From contig JADKKB010000007.1 of assembly GCA_016720705.1 (NCBI GenBank), positions 1,054,001 to 1,118,000 on the forward strand: a stretch of 64,000 nucleotides of DNA, written 5' to 3'. The notes beneath the pieces are model-generated. The model saw only the letters and a program-made list of their open reading frames with translations. It searched no databases and was not told the DNA's origin. The translations under genes and the position numbers were made by a program. Source of the stretch: Chloracidobacterium sp. GTDB lineage: Bacteria > Acidobacteriota > Blastocatellia > Pyrinomonadales > Pyrinomonadaceae. Shown here piece by piece: positions 43,495-51,384 of the stretch (positions are counted from its first letter, which is position 1; each line of letters begins with the position of its first letter).

Positions 43495-45450
43495 ATGCGA
43501 TCCATTAAATTTGCGACACTAGCCTTGGCCTTGGGTCTCGCTTCGGTGTCGATCGCCGGAGCAAATTCTCCGTTGACCGTTAATTTGCCGGACGGCAATA
43601 CCGCAGTTCAGCAGGATGACACCGCTCCCGATGTTACCGCGAGGGTGGCTCGTATCAGCTATCTCAGTGGTGATATTCGGATCCGCCGACTCCAATCGGA
43701 GGAATGGGAAAAGGCCACACTAAATCTGCCGATCGTCGAAGGCGATGAGATCACCTCCGCCGGCGACTCACGTTTTGAGGTACAGTTTGATCGATCGACG
43801 CATTTGCGGGTCTCCGACAATTCGTACATCAAGATCAGCCGCCTTAATTACGATGGTGTAGCCCTCAGCTTACCTCAGGGATTAGCCAGCCTGCGAGTGA
43901 GGGATTTTGACAAGGACAAGTCTTACTTTGAGATCGACGCTCCGGGCACGACCGTCGCCGTGCAACGCGAAGGAATGTACCGCATCGACGCCGGCCAACC
44001 CGGCGACAACCAGATCAAACTGGCGGTAACAAAGGGCGGCGAGGCGAGGATCTATTCAGAAACATCAGGCTTTTTGTTAAAGAACGGCCGGAGCGCAAAA
44101 GTCTATATTGCCGGCGATACCGTCGGCGAATGGGAAACCGGTGATGCCTCCAGATACGCCGACGACTTTGACACTTGGGCAATGGATCGCGATTCCATTA
44201 TTACAAGGTCACTCGCAAATGCCCATTACGACACGTACTACGATCAGGACATTTACGGCGCCGAGGACCTGGACGGCTACGGAGAGTGGATCCACACAAA
44301 CAAATACGGTTACGTCTGGCGGCCGTATCGATCCTCGACAAGCAGTTATTCCAACTGGTCGCCGTACCGTTATGGCCAATGGCGTTGGATAGCACCGTAT
44401 GGATGGACGTGGGTCAATGATGAGCCCTGGGGATGGGCGACCTACCATCACGGACGCTGGATATACGACAGTGGCGGTTGGGTCTGGACACCGTATGGAA
44501 TGTACCGCTCGATGCGAAGCTGGTGGTCGCCGGGAATGGTCGTATTTTCGTCCTATGGTGGCAGCTACTATTGGTATCCGTTGCCGTATTCGTACGCCTA
44601 TTACAATTACAACTACTATTACTACAATGGCGGCGGCTGGGGTGGCCACGGCGGAGGGCCGCATCCTACGCCGACTCCGCGGTCAACACCGAATCCGGTA
44701 GTCACCCCGACACCTGTATTGGCCGGGCCTCCTCCTAAGGGACCGAAACTGCCGCCGCTCGGCAGTGTACCACCCACGGGTGTTGTAACGGTCAAGGCGG
44801 ACGAGTTCGGACGGATGCGTAAGGGTAATATGACGCCGCCGCTATCGGTAGCGACAACGATCCTTTCGACCGTGCCGGACGATGGCCGCACCGGCCCTAA
44901 ACTGCCTTCGATCAAGGAGATCAAGGGCCCGCTTAGTAACGATATACGTTCAGAAAAGCCGCGGATCATTACCGGTAACGCTCCTGTGCAAACCGGCGCA
45001 ACGGTCAGAACGACCGACAAGCCGCTCGACAATGAGCTGAGGACAACACGTGTATTTGGCGGACGGCCGCCCCTTAGCACACAAAAGGACACGCCGAAGG
45101 TCAACAACGATACCCCGATCGTCCGTACTCCGCGTGACACGGGCGCGGTCGATCGACAGCCTACGGTAAAGCCGAGTCCGCCGACGGTCTCGCAACCGAC
45201 TGAGAGGGTAAAGCCGCCGCCGGTGTATAACCCGCCGACCAGGACGGAAACGCCGAAGCCTGTGCCGCCGACGTCGCGACCCGAAACACCGCGATACACG
45301 CCGGCACCGCGGCAAGATACGCCGCGTAATGCTCCGCCGCCGCGACAGGACACGCCCAAGCCGGCACCGCCGCCGGCAAAATCAGAGCCTAAATCTGAAA
45401 AGCCGGCACCGATCGAGAATAAAGGCAGCCGAAAGCCAGATAGCCAATAG
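43495..45450 (+). CDS. FecR-domain and DUF6600 envelope protein with Pro-rich tail
   Basis: A 651-residue exported protein with a signal peptide (about 1-23). A FecR-like beta domain follows (VARISYLSGDIRIRR, then EGDEITSAGDSRFEVQFD). After that comes the DUF6600 block with repeated Trp/Tyr motifs (DLDGYGEWIHTNKYGYVWRP, key GEWI and GYVWRPY; RWIAPYGWTWVNDEPWGWATYHHGRW, key PYGWTWV and PWGWATYHHGRW), then a Tyr/Gly-rich stretch. The last 250 residues are proline-, threonine- and arginine-rich and probably disordered. The GGAGGG before the ATG at 43495 supports the start. Likely in the periplasm or at the cell surface; the function is unknown. Confidence 0.88.
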   Translation: MRSIKFATLALALGLASVSIAGANSPLTVNLPDGNTAVQQDDTAPDVTARVARISYLSGDIRIRRLQSEEWEKATLNLPIVEGDEITSAGDSRFEVQFDRSTHLRVSDNSYIKISRLNYDGVALSLPQGLASLRVRDFDKDKSYFEIDAPGTTVAVQREGMYRIDAGQPGDNQIKLAVTKGGEARIYSETSGFLLKNGRSAKVYIAGDTVGEWETGDASRYADDFDTWAMDRDSIITRSLANAHYDTYYDQDIYGAEDLDGYGEWIHTNKYGYVWRPYRSSTSSYSNWSPYRYGQWRWIAPYGWTWVNDEPWGWATYHHGRWIYDSGGWVWTPYGMYRSMRSWWSPGMVVFSSYGGSYYWYPLPYSYAYYNYNYYYYNGGGWGGHGGGPHPTPTPRSTPNPVVTPTPVLAGPPPKGPKLPPLGSVPPTGVVTVKADEFGRMRKGNMTPPLSVATTILSTVPDDGRTGPKLPSIKEIKGPLSNDIRSEKPRIITGNAPVQTGATVRTTDKPLDNELRTTRVFGGRPPLSTQKDTPKVNNDTPIVRTPRDTGAVDRQPTVKPSPPTVSQPTERVKPPPVYNPPTRTETPKPVPPTSRPETPRYTPAPRQDTPRNAPPPRQDTPKPAPPPAKSEPKSEKPAPIENKGSRKPDSQ

Positions 45451-45455
45451 CGGGC

Positions 45456-45492
45456 AAAAAAGAGCCGCCTCAAAACGAGGCGGCTCTTTTTT
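45456..45492. terminator. Bidirectional rho-independent terminator
   Basis: A perfect 10-bp GC-rich stem (45462-45471 with 45477-45486), five-base loop AAAAC, six A before and six T after. It lies between the convergent FecR/DUF6600 and M16 genes. Confidence 0.93.
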
Positions 45493-45511
45493 ATATCTCG
45501 TCTGAGGTATT

Positions 45512-46819
45512 TTAGTTTCCTGTAAACAATTGCCTGTCTATCGCCTTTGGGTCGCCGACGACGACAAATCTGAGGTTTCTCATATACTTATTTGCGACGG
45601 CCTTGATCTGATCTCCCTTAACCCCGCGAATGCCGTCAAGAAATTTCGAAGCGTTTCGCCACCCTCCGCCGATCAACTCATAACGAGCGAGTTCCGCGGC
45701 CTGTGAGGCGTTAGTTTCCTGGTCAACATAGTATGTAGTCAAAAAGTATCCCGGAACGCCTGTAACGTCTTCTTCGGTCACTTTCTCTGTCTTTAGCCTT
45801 TCGATCTCAGCCAGCATTAACCGGACCGATTGATTCGCGTCTACCGCGGTGACATATATCTCAGCGGTGTTTGCCCCGAGATTTCCCATTTCGGCATTGG
45901 GAGCGTATGAGAGATTACGCTTTACGCGGACTTCCTGATACACCCTGCTCTGGAGCAGGGCGACGGCAACGCGCATTGCGTAATAATCAGGATCGCCTAC
46001 CGAAGGCGCCTCAAACACGCCCTTAATATAATTGGTGCTAAGTGCTCGCGGCGTGACGTCAAGTGTCGATTTAGCAAATGTGAGCCGCGGCATTGGGGTG
46101 GACTTGTAGTCACCCTTTGGCAGGTCGGCGAATGATGCAGTCACAAGCTTTTTCATCTCGGCCAGATCGACATCTCCGACGACGACCAGAAGCATTCTCG
46201 ACGTTTGCAGCAACCCTTTGTAGTAATTGCGCAGATCATCAGGTGTAAATTTTGTGACGTTTTCGATGGTGCCGAGCGGGCGATTTGCGTACGGGTGGCC
46301 CGCGTAAACCACGCTTTCTTCAACCAAGCCAAGTGAACTGTCGGGGCTGGCCGACTCGTTCCTTAGTCCCGCCAAAATGACGGACCGTATGCGGTCGACA
46401 TCGGCGGCGGCAAAAGACGGATCTTTTACAAGGTCTGTAAATACGCCCCAAGAACGCGAAAAATTTTCGGCGGTCGAGGTCAGCGACATCACGCTGAAGT
46501 CAAAGGCCGATCCAGACCCGATCACCGAACCCGTTCGGGAGAGTTCCTTTCGAAGAACTTCACGTGGAAAACGCTTGCTCGATTCGGCCGCGACGGAGAG
46601 TGCCAGATTTTCGATACCGGCATTGCCGGGGCTCTGATTACGAACGCCGCCCCTTACAAAGAGTCCGACCGACACCGTCGGCGAACTCGTCCGACGCTTG
46701 AAAATGACCTTTAGGCCGTTAACATCAAATTCCGAAACCGTTGCTCCGGTAGCGGCAGTCTGTGCGTACGACGGGATGGCAAAAAATGAGATGATCAGTA
46801 AGAATTTAATTAACTTCAT
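45512..46819 (-). CDS. M16 peptidase-like subunit lacking the zinc motif
   Basis: A 435-residue exported protein with signal peptide (about 1-20) and two M16 domains. The usual HxxEH is replaced by ENLALSVAAE in the matching place (after RNQSPGNAGI), so it cannot bind zinc there. The C-terminal half has the M16C-type R/Y region (VKRNLSYAPNAEMG). M16B proteins often work as pairs of an active subunit and an inactive one that supplies the R/Y pair. It is 23 bases downstream of the active partner on the same strand. Substrate unknown; located in the periplasm. Confidence 0.9.
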   Translation of the reverse strand: MKLIKFLLIISFFAIPSYAQTAATGATVSEFDVNGLKVIFKRRTSSPTVSVGLFVRGGVRNQSPGNAGIENLALSVAAESSKRFPREVLRKELSRTGSVIGSGSAFDFSVMSLTSTAENFSRSWGVFTDLVKDPSFAAADVDRIRSVILAGLRNESASPDSSLGLVEESVVYAGHPYANRPLGTIENVTKFTPDDLRNYYKGLLQTSRMLLVVVGDVDLAEMKKLVTASFADLPKGDYKSTPMPRLTFAKSTLDVTPRALSTNYIKGVFEAPSVGDPDYYAMRVAVALLQSRVYQEVRVKRNLSYAPNAEMGNLGANTAEIYVTAVDANQSVRLMLAEIERLKTEKVTEEDVTGVPGYFLTTYYVDQETNASQAAELARYELIGGGWRNASKFLDGIRGVKGDQIKAVANKYMRNLRFVVVGDPKAIDRQLFTGN

Positions 46820-46842
46820 ACAGTTATAGTGACCGCGACCGC

Positions 46843-48339
46843 TTATTTCCCTATCAGATCCGCTTCGGTGAGTTTTGACTCGTCCTTAGAGGCGGCCGAC
46901 AACATCGCGACGCCGACGTGCGGCTTACCTAAAATATAGGTCGCTATGTACTTGCTGATGTCGGGCCGTTTGATCGCCCGAAGATTTTCGTAGTAGCCGC
47001 GATAATAATCCGTACCGGTCGACGACCACCAAAATCCGAGTGTATGGGAATATTCGCTGAGCTTTTCGCGCGAATAAAGGTCGCGAGACTCGACCAGTGT
47101 CTTAGCATTCGCAAGTTCTTCGTCGGTGAAATAACCGGGCGCATTGAATTTGGCGATCTCAGAGTAGATCTTGGCAACCGCCGCCTTTGCCTTATCGGGC
47201 GTTGTCACGAGCGTGATCCGGATGGGCCCGACGTTTCGCTGTGTGTAGTAATGCACATCGGCCGAAACCGCTAACCCGGAATCGATCATTTCACGCTGAA
47301 ATCGCGAATCCGGCTGGCCGACGATGAAGGAAAATACGTCAGCCGCATAGGTCGAGGCATTGTCCTTGCCGATCGACGGCCCTTGCCAACCGATCTGGAC
47401 GATCACATTCTCGACATCCTGCGTAACAAAAATGCCTTCGCTTTTGAGCAGTGGCGGATGCTCGACCAACGGAAACTTAATAAATGGATCATCGCCGCGT
47501 TTCCAATCGCCAAAGAGCTGTTCGGCGAGAGCGAAAATGCGGTTAGGCTCAACGTCGCCCGTCACCAGCAAGGCAGCGTTGTTCGGCACATAATACCGCG
47601 ATTGTATCAAACGCATTTTTTCCGTCGTCGCACTTGCTACGGTCTCGCGCGTGCCGCCGGGGCTTTTTCGCGACGGATATTTATAAAAGAGCTTGTCCAT
47701 TAAAGTCCGGTCAAGGTAATAACCGGGCTCGGACTGCTGCCGATCGAGTTCGCCGAGCACAACCTGGATCTCTTGTGAAAATTCGCGTTCGTCGAATGAT
47801 GGAAACAACATCGCGTCGCGCATCGCTCGCATAAGTGTTTCGAGATTTGGGCTGGTCGCCGTGAAATAGTAGTTTACATACTCCTCCTGCGTCGTGCCGT
47901 TTCGGACATAGCCGCTCTGATCAAGTAGGTTGATATATGATGTATCGCCGATCTGCGACTTTAACTTGAGCTGCTCGCCGCAATTGGCACCGAGGAAATA
48001 ATCCATCCGTCCAAGGCTCTTGGCATAATCGCAACGAAAAATACCCACCGCCTTATTCGTCTTAAAGAACATATGTTCGTAAAGATGCGAAAGGCCGTTG
48101 AGTTCGGGCGGTTCGGTAAATGAACCGTTGCGGACAGCCATCTCGACCGTAACGAGCGGGACGCCGGAGTCGGGATAGACGATCACCTCGAGACCGTTCG
48201 CCAGCACCTTGCTGACGTACGGGATCTTGGTAGTTGATCCGGCCACTGTCTGTGGTGTCGGCGCCGTAGCAACGGCCTGGCCGAACGAAATGCCCGCGGT
48301 GATAACCGACAAGCCAAGTATGATTAGAAACTTTTTCAC
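46843..48339 (-). CDS. M16 family zinc peptidase, active subunit
   Basis: A 498-residue exported zinc peptidase (signal peptide about 1-20, ending SFGQA). The M16 motif is HLYEH with His85, Glu88 and His89; the downstream glutamate ligand is likely in the TLMRAMRDAMLFPSFDEREF area. A second M16 domain follows (from about residue 200, VPNNAALLVTGDVEPNRI). Such proteins degrade or process small peptides in the periplasm. The partner gene at 45512-46819 lacks the zinc motif, forming the usual active-inactive pair. Its 5' end has a partial copy at 49322-49353. Confidence 0.92.
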   Translation of the reverse strand: MKKFLIILGLSVITAGISFGQAVATAPTPQTVAGSTTKIPYVSKVLANGLEVIVYPDSGVPLVTVEMAVRNGSFTEPPELNGLSHLYEHMFFKTNKAVGIFRCDYAKSLGRMDYFLGANCGEQLKLKSQIGDTSYINLLDQSGYVRNGTTQEEYVNYYFTATSPNLETLMRAMRDAMLFPSFDEREFSQEIQVVLGELDRQQSEPGYYLDRTLMDKLFYKYPSRKSPGGTRETVASATTEKMRLIQSRYYVPNNAALLVTGDVEPNRIFALAEQLFGDWKRGDDPFIKFPLVEHPPLLKSEGIFVTQDVENVIVQIGWQGPSIGKDNASTYAADVFSFIVGQPDSRFQREMIDSGLAVSADVHYYTQRNVGPIRITLVTTPDKAKAAVAKIYSEIAKFNAPGYFTDEELANAKTLVESRDLYSREKLSEYSHTLGFWWSSTGTDYYRGYYENLRAIKRPDISKYIATYILGKPHVGVAMLSAASKDESKLTEADLIGK

Positions 48340-48379
48340 TTATTTACCCCAAAAACGATGCCGACTTGTTGCGGCAAAT

Positions 48380-48414
48380 ATTATCTAATAATCTAACATA
48401 AGGAGTTAGATAAT
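48380..48414. promoter_or_regulatory. 9-bp inverted repeat embracing the ribosome site
   Basis: ATTATCTAA (48380-48388) is exactly complementary to TTAGATAAT (48406-48414). The AGGAG (48401-48405) sits in the loop against the right arm, and the ATG at 48417 follows two bases after it. It could be an operator for the 72-residue gene or an RNA hairpin that holds the ribosome site. Both are inference. Confidence 0.5.
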
Positions 48415-48416
48415 CT

Positions 48417-48635
48417 ATGGAACGCGATAATTTGATGCACGGCGCCCGTTCAGCGTTGAATCACGATATGGATATTCGTACTTGGGCTGAAAATTTTCTT
48501 AAAGAAAAAGCCCGTGGCGAGAATACGTCAATGACTGACGAAGAGTTTGAAAAATACTGGAAATACCACAAACCCGAGATCATGCACGCCGGTGCAACCG
48601 AGGCGATGGCGGCTTATAAGCAGAAAGTTAAGTAA
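48417..48635 (+). CDS. Small soluble protein, function unknown
   Basis: A 72-residue charged, helical protein with no signal or membrane segment, preceded by an AAGGAG ribosome site. I do not recognise a family. The frame is supported by a partly conserved copy of its last 14 residues: GATEAMAAYKQKVK here and GATESMAAFRQSTK followed by a stop at 49350-49394. That copy shows amino-acid substitutions rather than random change. It lies next to the ParE-type toxin gene but on the opposite strand, so it is probably not part of the module. Confidence 0.6.
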   Translation: MERDNLMHGARSALNHDMDIRTWAENFLKEKARGENTSMTDEEFEKYWKYHKPEIMHAGATEAMAAYKQKVK

Positions 48636-48660
48636 AGTAGGCGTCTAATTGACCAGTGGT

Positions 48661-48966
48661 TCAATCGTCCTTCAAGAACCGCTTATAGTCACGAGCGGAG
48701 TGGATAATGCGGAGAATCACGATCTCTTCGGTATTCTCCGTATAAAAGATCAAACTTTTTTTGAAGTCTCGAACAAACCACATTCGGATATCGATATGGT
48801 TCTTAAATTTTCTCACGATGCCGATCTTTGGTGATCTCCGCAGGTCTTCAAGAGTTAACTCAAACGCATCGAAAAAACGATCCGCCACCGAAATATCTTC
48901 CTCGGCTAGATAATCGGCCGTCTCGACCAAGTCAATGAAAGCCTGCGGAAGTTTAACGATCTTCAT
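48661..48966 (-). CDS. parE: ParE-type toxin (RelE/ParE superfamily)
   Basis: A 101-residue basic protein with the RelE/ParE fold: N-terminal KLPQAFIDLVETADYLAEE helix pair (key DLVETADYL), central LRRSPKIGIVRKF, and the C-terminal strand pattern MWFVRDFKKSLIFYTENTEEIVILRIIHSARDYKRFL (key IIHSARDYKRF). This RIIHSARD ending is typical of ParE toxins, which poison gyrase. It overlaps the antitoxin gene by four bases, with the antitoxin first, the usual order. The two form a complete module. Confidence 0.92.
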   Translation of the reverse strand: MKIVKLPQAFIDLVETADYLAEEDISVADRFFDAFELTLEDLRRSPKIGIVRKFKNHIDIRMWFVRDFKKSLIFYTENTEEIVILRIIHSARDYKRFLKDD

Positions 48967-49229
48967 TTCGCAAGCTTTCTGGCTTCAATGCGTTCTTTAA
49001 CGATCCTTCGGCCTTCGTTGATATCGTCTTTGGTCAAAAGAGTCGTTTCACCGCTGGCATATGCCTCGGCGATGAGAGTTTCGAAGCGCGAATTTTCGAC
49101 GCGCTGGTCAGCCCGGATCAATTCGCGCACATACTCGCTGATAGTTCCGTACCCGTCAGTTTTTATCTTTTTCTCGACGAATTGCCGCATCGATTCAGGA
49201 AGGGAAATATTTAGTGTGGACGTCGACAT
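48963..49229 (-). CDS. parD: ParD-type ribbon-helix-helix antitoxin
   Basis: An 88-residue protein from the ATG at 49229 (STSTLNISLPESM start). The ribbon-helix-helix DNA-binding part LNISLPESMRQFVEKKIKTDGYGTISEYVRELI (key ISLPESM and SEYVRELI) is followed by a charged C-terminal toxin-binding helix. ParD antitoxins bind ParE and repress their own promoter. The frame extends to 49262 through a GTG that overlaps the promoter, so I do not use it. GGAGGT lies 12 bases before the ATG. The palindrome at 49263-49301 is the likely operator. Confidence 0.92.
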   Translation of the reverse strand: MSTSTLNISLPESMRQFVEKKIKTDGYGTISEYVRELIRADQRVENSRFETLIAEAYASGETTLLTKDDINEGRRIVKERIEARKLAK

Positions 49230-49262
49230 AAGTACCAATATACCTCCAGATGATAGTAGCAC

Positions 49263-49301
49263 AATGTCAATAAATGTTAATTATTAATATTTATTGACAT
49301 T
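49263..49301 (-). promoter_or_regulatory. Palindromic operator/promoter of the parDE module
   Basis: A perfect 13-bp inverted repeat AATGTCAATAAAT (49263-49275) with ATTTATTGACATT (49289-49301), separated by 13 AT-rich bases, lies 34 bases before the antitoxin start. On the minus strand TTAACA, a 16-base spacer and TACTAT form a promoter that overlaps it. That is the expected layout for ParD autorepression. Confidence 0.65.
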
Positions 49302-49321
49302 TTCACTCATTTTCTAGAGGA

Positions 49322-49394
49322 CAACTGCCTGGCCGCACGAAATGCCCGCGGTGCAACCGAGTCGATGGCGGCATTTCGACAAAGCACGAAGTAA
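49322..49394 (+). pseudogene. Chimeric scar: M16 5' region fused to the end of the 72-residue gene
   Basis: Bases 49322-49353 match 48270-48301 (inside the M16 gene) at 30 of 32 positions. Bases 49350-49372 match 48591-48613 (end of the 72-residue gene) at 22 of 23, and the frame then continues to a stop at 49392-49394. The two sources share CGGTG at the junction. The scar thus looks like a duplicate of the M16-to-small-gene segment with its middle deleted at a short homology. It lies on the far side of the parDE module. Confidence 0.8.
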
Positions 49395-49396
49395 CA

Positions 49397-49436
49397 AAAT
49401 AAAAGGCAAGGCGAAGCACAGTTACTTCGCCTTGCC
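49397..49436 (-). terminator. Rho-independent terminator of the POT transporter gene
   Basis: A 12-bp stem (49405-49416 with 49425-49436) with an eight-base loop; on the minus strand it is followed by TTTTATTTT. It lies 28 bases after the stop of the transporter gene at 49465. Confidence 0.88.
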
Positions 49437-49464
49437 CTTTTACTTCGGCATTTTACTTTAGCGT

Positions 49465-51141
49465 TTACACGCCCGGCATCGCTTTCTTGAGAGGTTTCAA
49501 GATCGCAAATAGTACGATGGCCATAAATAGAGCCATGCAGGCGAGAACAAGGAAGAACGTCGACTGGAGCCAAATGTCCCAGTAGATGCCTATCATTGTC
49601 AGCTTGTTGCCGATCGCGGTGGCGACGAACCAGCCACCCATCATCAGGCCGCGAATGCTGATCGGAGCGACCTTAGATACCAGCGAGAGACCCATCGGCG
49701 AGAGCATAAGCTCGCCCAGTGTCACTACAAAATAAGCAAAGATCAACCAGAATGGCGAGACGCGGAATAGGTGCGCGTTTTGCAAAATGGCGTCGTGGTG
49801 GACATTGCCAGCTCCGGGCGACGCTGCGTTTATGGCAGCGATCAACTGATCCTGTCCCGAGGTTACGGCGGCGGTCGCCTCGTCCTTTTTGGGCGAGAAT
49901 TTGACCCCAAAAATCGTTTTCTTGCCATCCGGACCTTCCGTTTTCTGGATCTTGTCGAGAGCGTCCTTCGATAAGCCGGCGGCGGCGAGATTGGTTAAAA
50001 CACGTTCGTTGATGCGGAATTCGCCCGAGCTTAATTGTGCCGGGGATTTTACTGCCTTTTCGCCCATACTCGCGCCAAACCATAGAACGACGAATGAGAG
50101 ACCGGTCAACGTCATTCCAAAAGCCATCTTAGTCGGCGTCGAAGGCTCTTTGCCTCGCCGGTCGAGGAAGCCCCAGAACCACACCAGCGGGAAGGTGAGC
50201 GTAATGATCCAGAATGCATTGATCGCGTTCGAGATCGTACCCGAAACCGTCCAATCCGTATTGTCGTCGGCGAAATACGTTAGGGTCGAACCGTTTTGAT
50301 GAAAGACCATCCAAAACACGATGACGATGATAAATATCACGATCAGCGCCAACACCCGTTTCGAGTTGGGGATCGTATCCATCAGACGGCTTCGCGATGA
50401 GTCGCCCGATGCACCCTTGTGATCGTCTGTTCCCTGATCTGCATTAGCCGAAGTGTTGAAATCCTCGATAACGTGATCGTCCACTACGATGACGCCCTTA
50501 GCAAATTTCTTATCCGCATGAACCACAAGACTCTTGAAATACCAGAGGATCGCGACTGAGATGACCATTCCGAACGCGGCGACGGCAAAAGCCGCGTGGA
50601 CGCCGACGTTCTGCTTTACGATCTCCATCACGATCGGAGCCAGGAAAGCTCCGACGTTGATACCGAGATAAAAGATGTTGTACGCCCGATCCTTAAGGTG
50701 ACTGCCCTCGGGATAAAGGTTGCCGACCATCGTCGACACATTGGGCTTAAAGAATCCGTTACCGATGACAAGACAGGTCAGAGCCGCGTAGACGGCCCAC
50801 ATCGTCGGGATCGACAGCAGGCCGTGACCGGCCATAAAGAAGAAGCCGCCGATCATTACCGCTTTGCGATAGCCAAGAAACCTGTCGGCCAAGAAGCCGC
50901 CGACCAGCGGACTAAGGTAAACGAACATTAGATAGTTCGCGTAGAGCCCTGTCGCTTCGGCTGCGGTCCAGCCAAACCCATTAACCGGATCGCGGAGATA
51001 CAAAACAAACAGGGACAGCATCGAATAAAAGCTGAAGCGTTCCCACATCTCCGTTCCAAATAGCACGTAAAGTCCCTTGGGGTGCTTGCCTGATTCGGCA
51101 CTAATATTTCCGTTAGCGATCGTTGCTGCGTTTGCACTCAT
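49465..51141 (-). CDS. POT/PTR family proton-coupled peptide transporter (first)
   Basis: A 558-residue MFS membrane protein of the POT family, which imports di- and tripeptides with protons. The N-terminal HPKGLYVLFGTEMWERFSFYSMLSLFVLYL (key GTEMWERFSFYSM) is the diagnostic POT opening. GGFLADRFLGYRKAVMIGG follows and NGFFKPNVSTMVGNLYPEG carries the PTR signature. About 14 helices are expected. A long insert with a charged, Ala-rich part (residues about 385-450) interrupts the second half. It is followed upstream by a related gene on the same strand, 243 bases away. Confidence 0.94.
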   Translation of the reverse strand: MSANAATIANGNISAESGKHPKGLYVLFGTEMWERFSFYSMLSLFVLYLRDPVNGFGWTAAEATGLYANYLMFVYLSPLVGGFLADRFLGYRKAVMIGGFFFMAGHGLLSIPTMWAVYAALTCLVIGNGFFKPNVSTMVGNLYPEGSHLKDRAYNIFYLGINVGAFLAPIVMEIVKQNVGVHAAFAVAAFGMVISVAILWYFKSLVVHADKKFAKGVIVVDDHVIEDFNTSANADQGTDDHKGASGDSSRSRLMDTIPNSKRVLALIVIFIIVIVFWMVFHQNGSTLTYFADDNTDWTVSGTISNAINAFWIITLTFPLVWFWGFLDRRGKEPSTPTKMAFGMTLTGLSFVVLWFGASMGEKAVKSPAQLSSGEFRINERVLTNLAAAGLSKDALDKIQKTEGPDGKKTIFGVKFSPKKDEATAAVTSGQDQLIAAINAASPGAGNVHHDAILQNAHLFRVSPFWLIFAYFVVTLGELMLSPMGLSLVSKVAPISIRGLMMGGWFVATAIGNKLTMIGIYWDIWLQSTFFLVLACMALFMAIVLFAILKPLKKAMPGV

Positions 51142-51384
51142 CGAATTTTTTCCTTTATTGTTTTAATTTTTGGAAGGGTTGAAAAAATATAGCAAATTTT
51201 ACCGATTATCGGAAAGTAAAAACCGTGGTCGCCCGACATTGGCATGCATTTCTGACATATAATGTCGCCGGTAAGGCCTGAACGGCCGACGACACGGCGA
51301 TAGTTAGCCAAAAAAACGGCGCGGGTGATCCCAACGGCGGCTTCTGCTCCTATTTTCCGTGAGCAAGGACGAGAAATTAAGTAG
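51142..51384. other. Gap between the two POT genes
   Basis: About 240 bases between two same-strand transporter genes. I see no hairpin with a T-run, and no small gene. The promoter of the gene at 49465-51141 must lie in the right part of this stretch or the two share a transcript. Confidence 0.4.
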
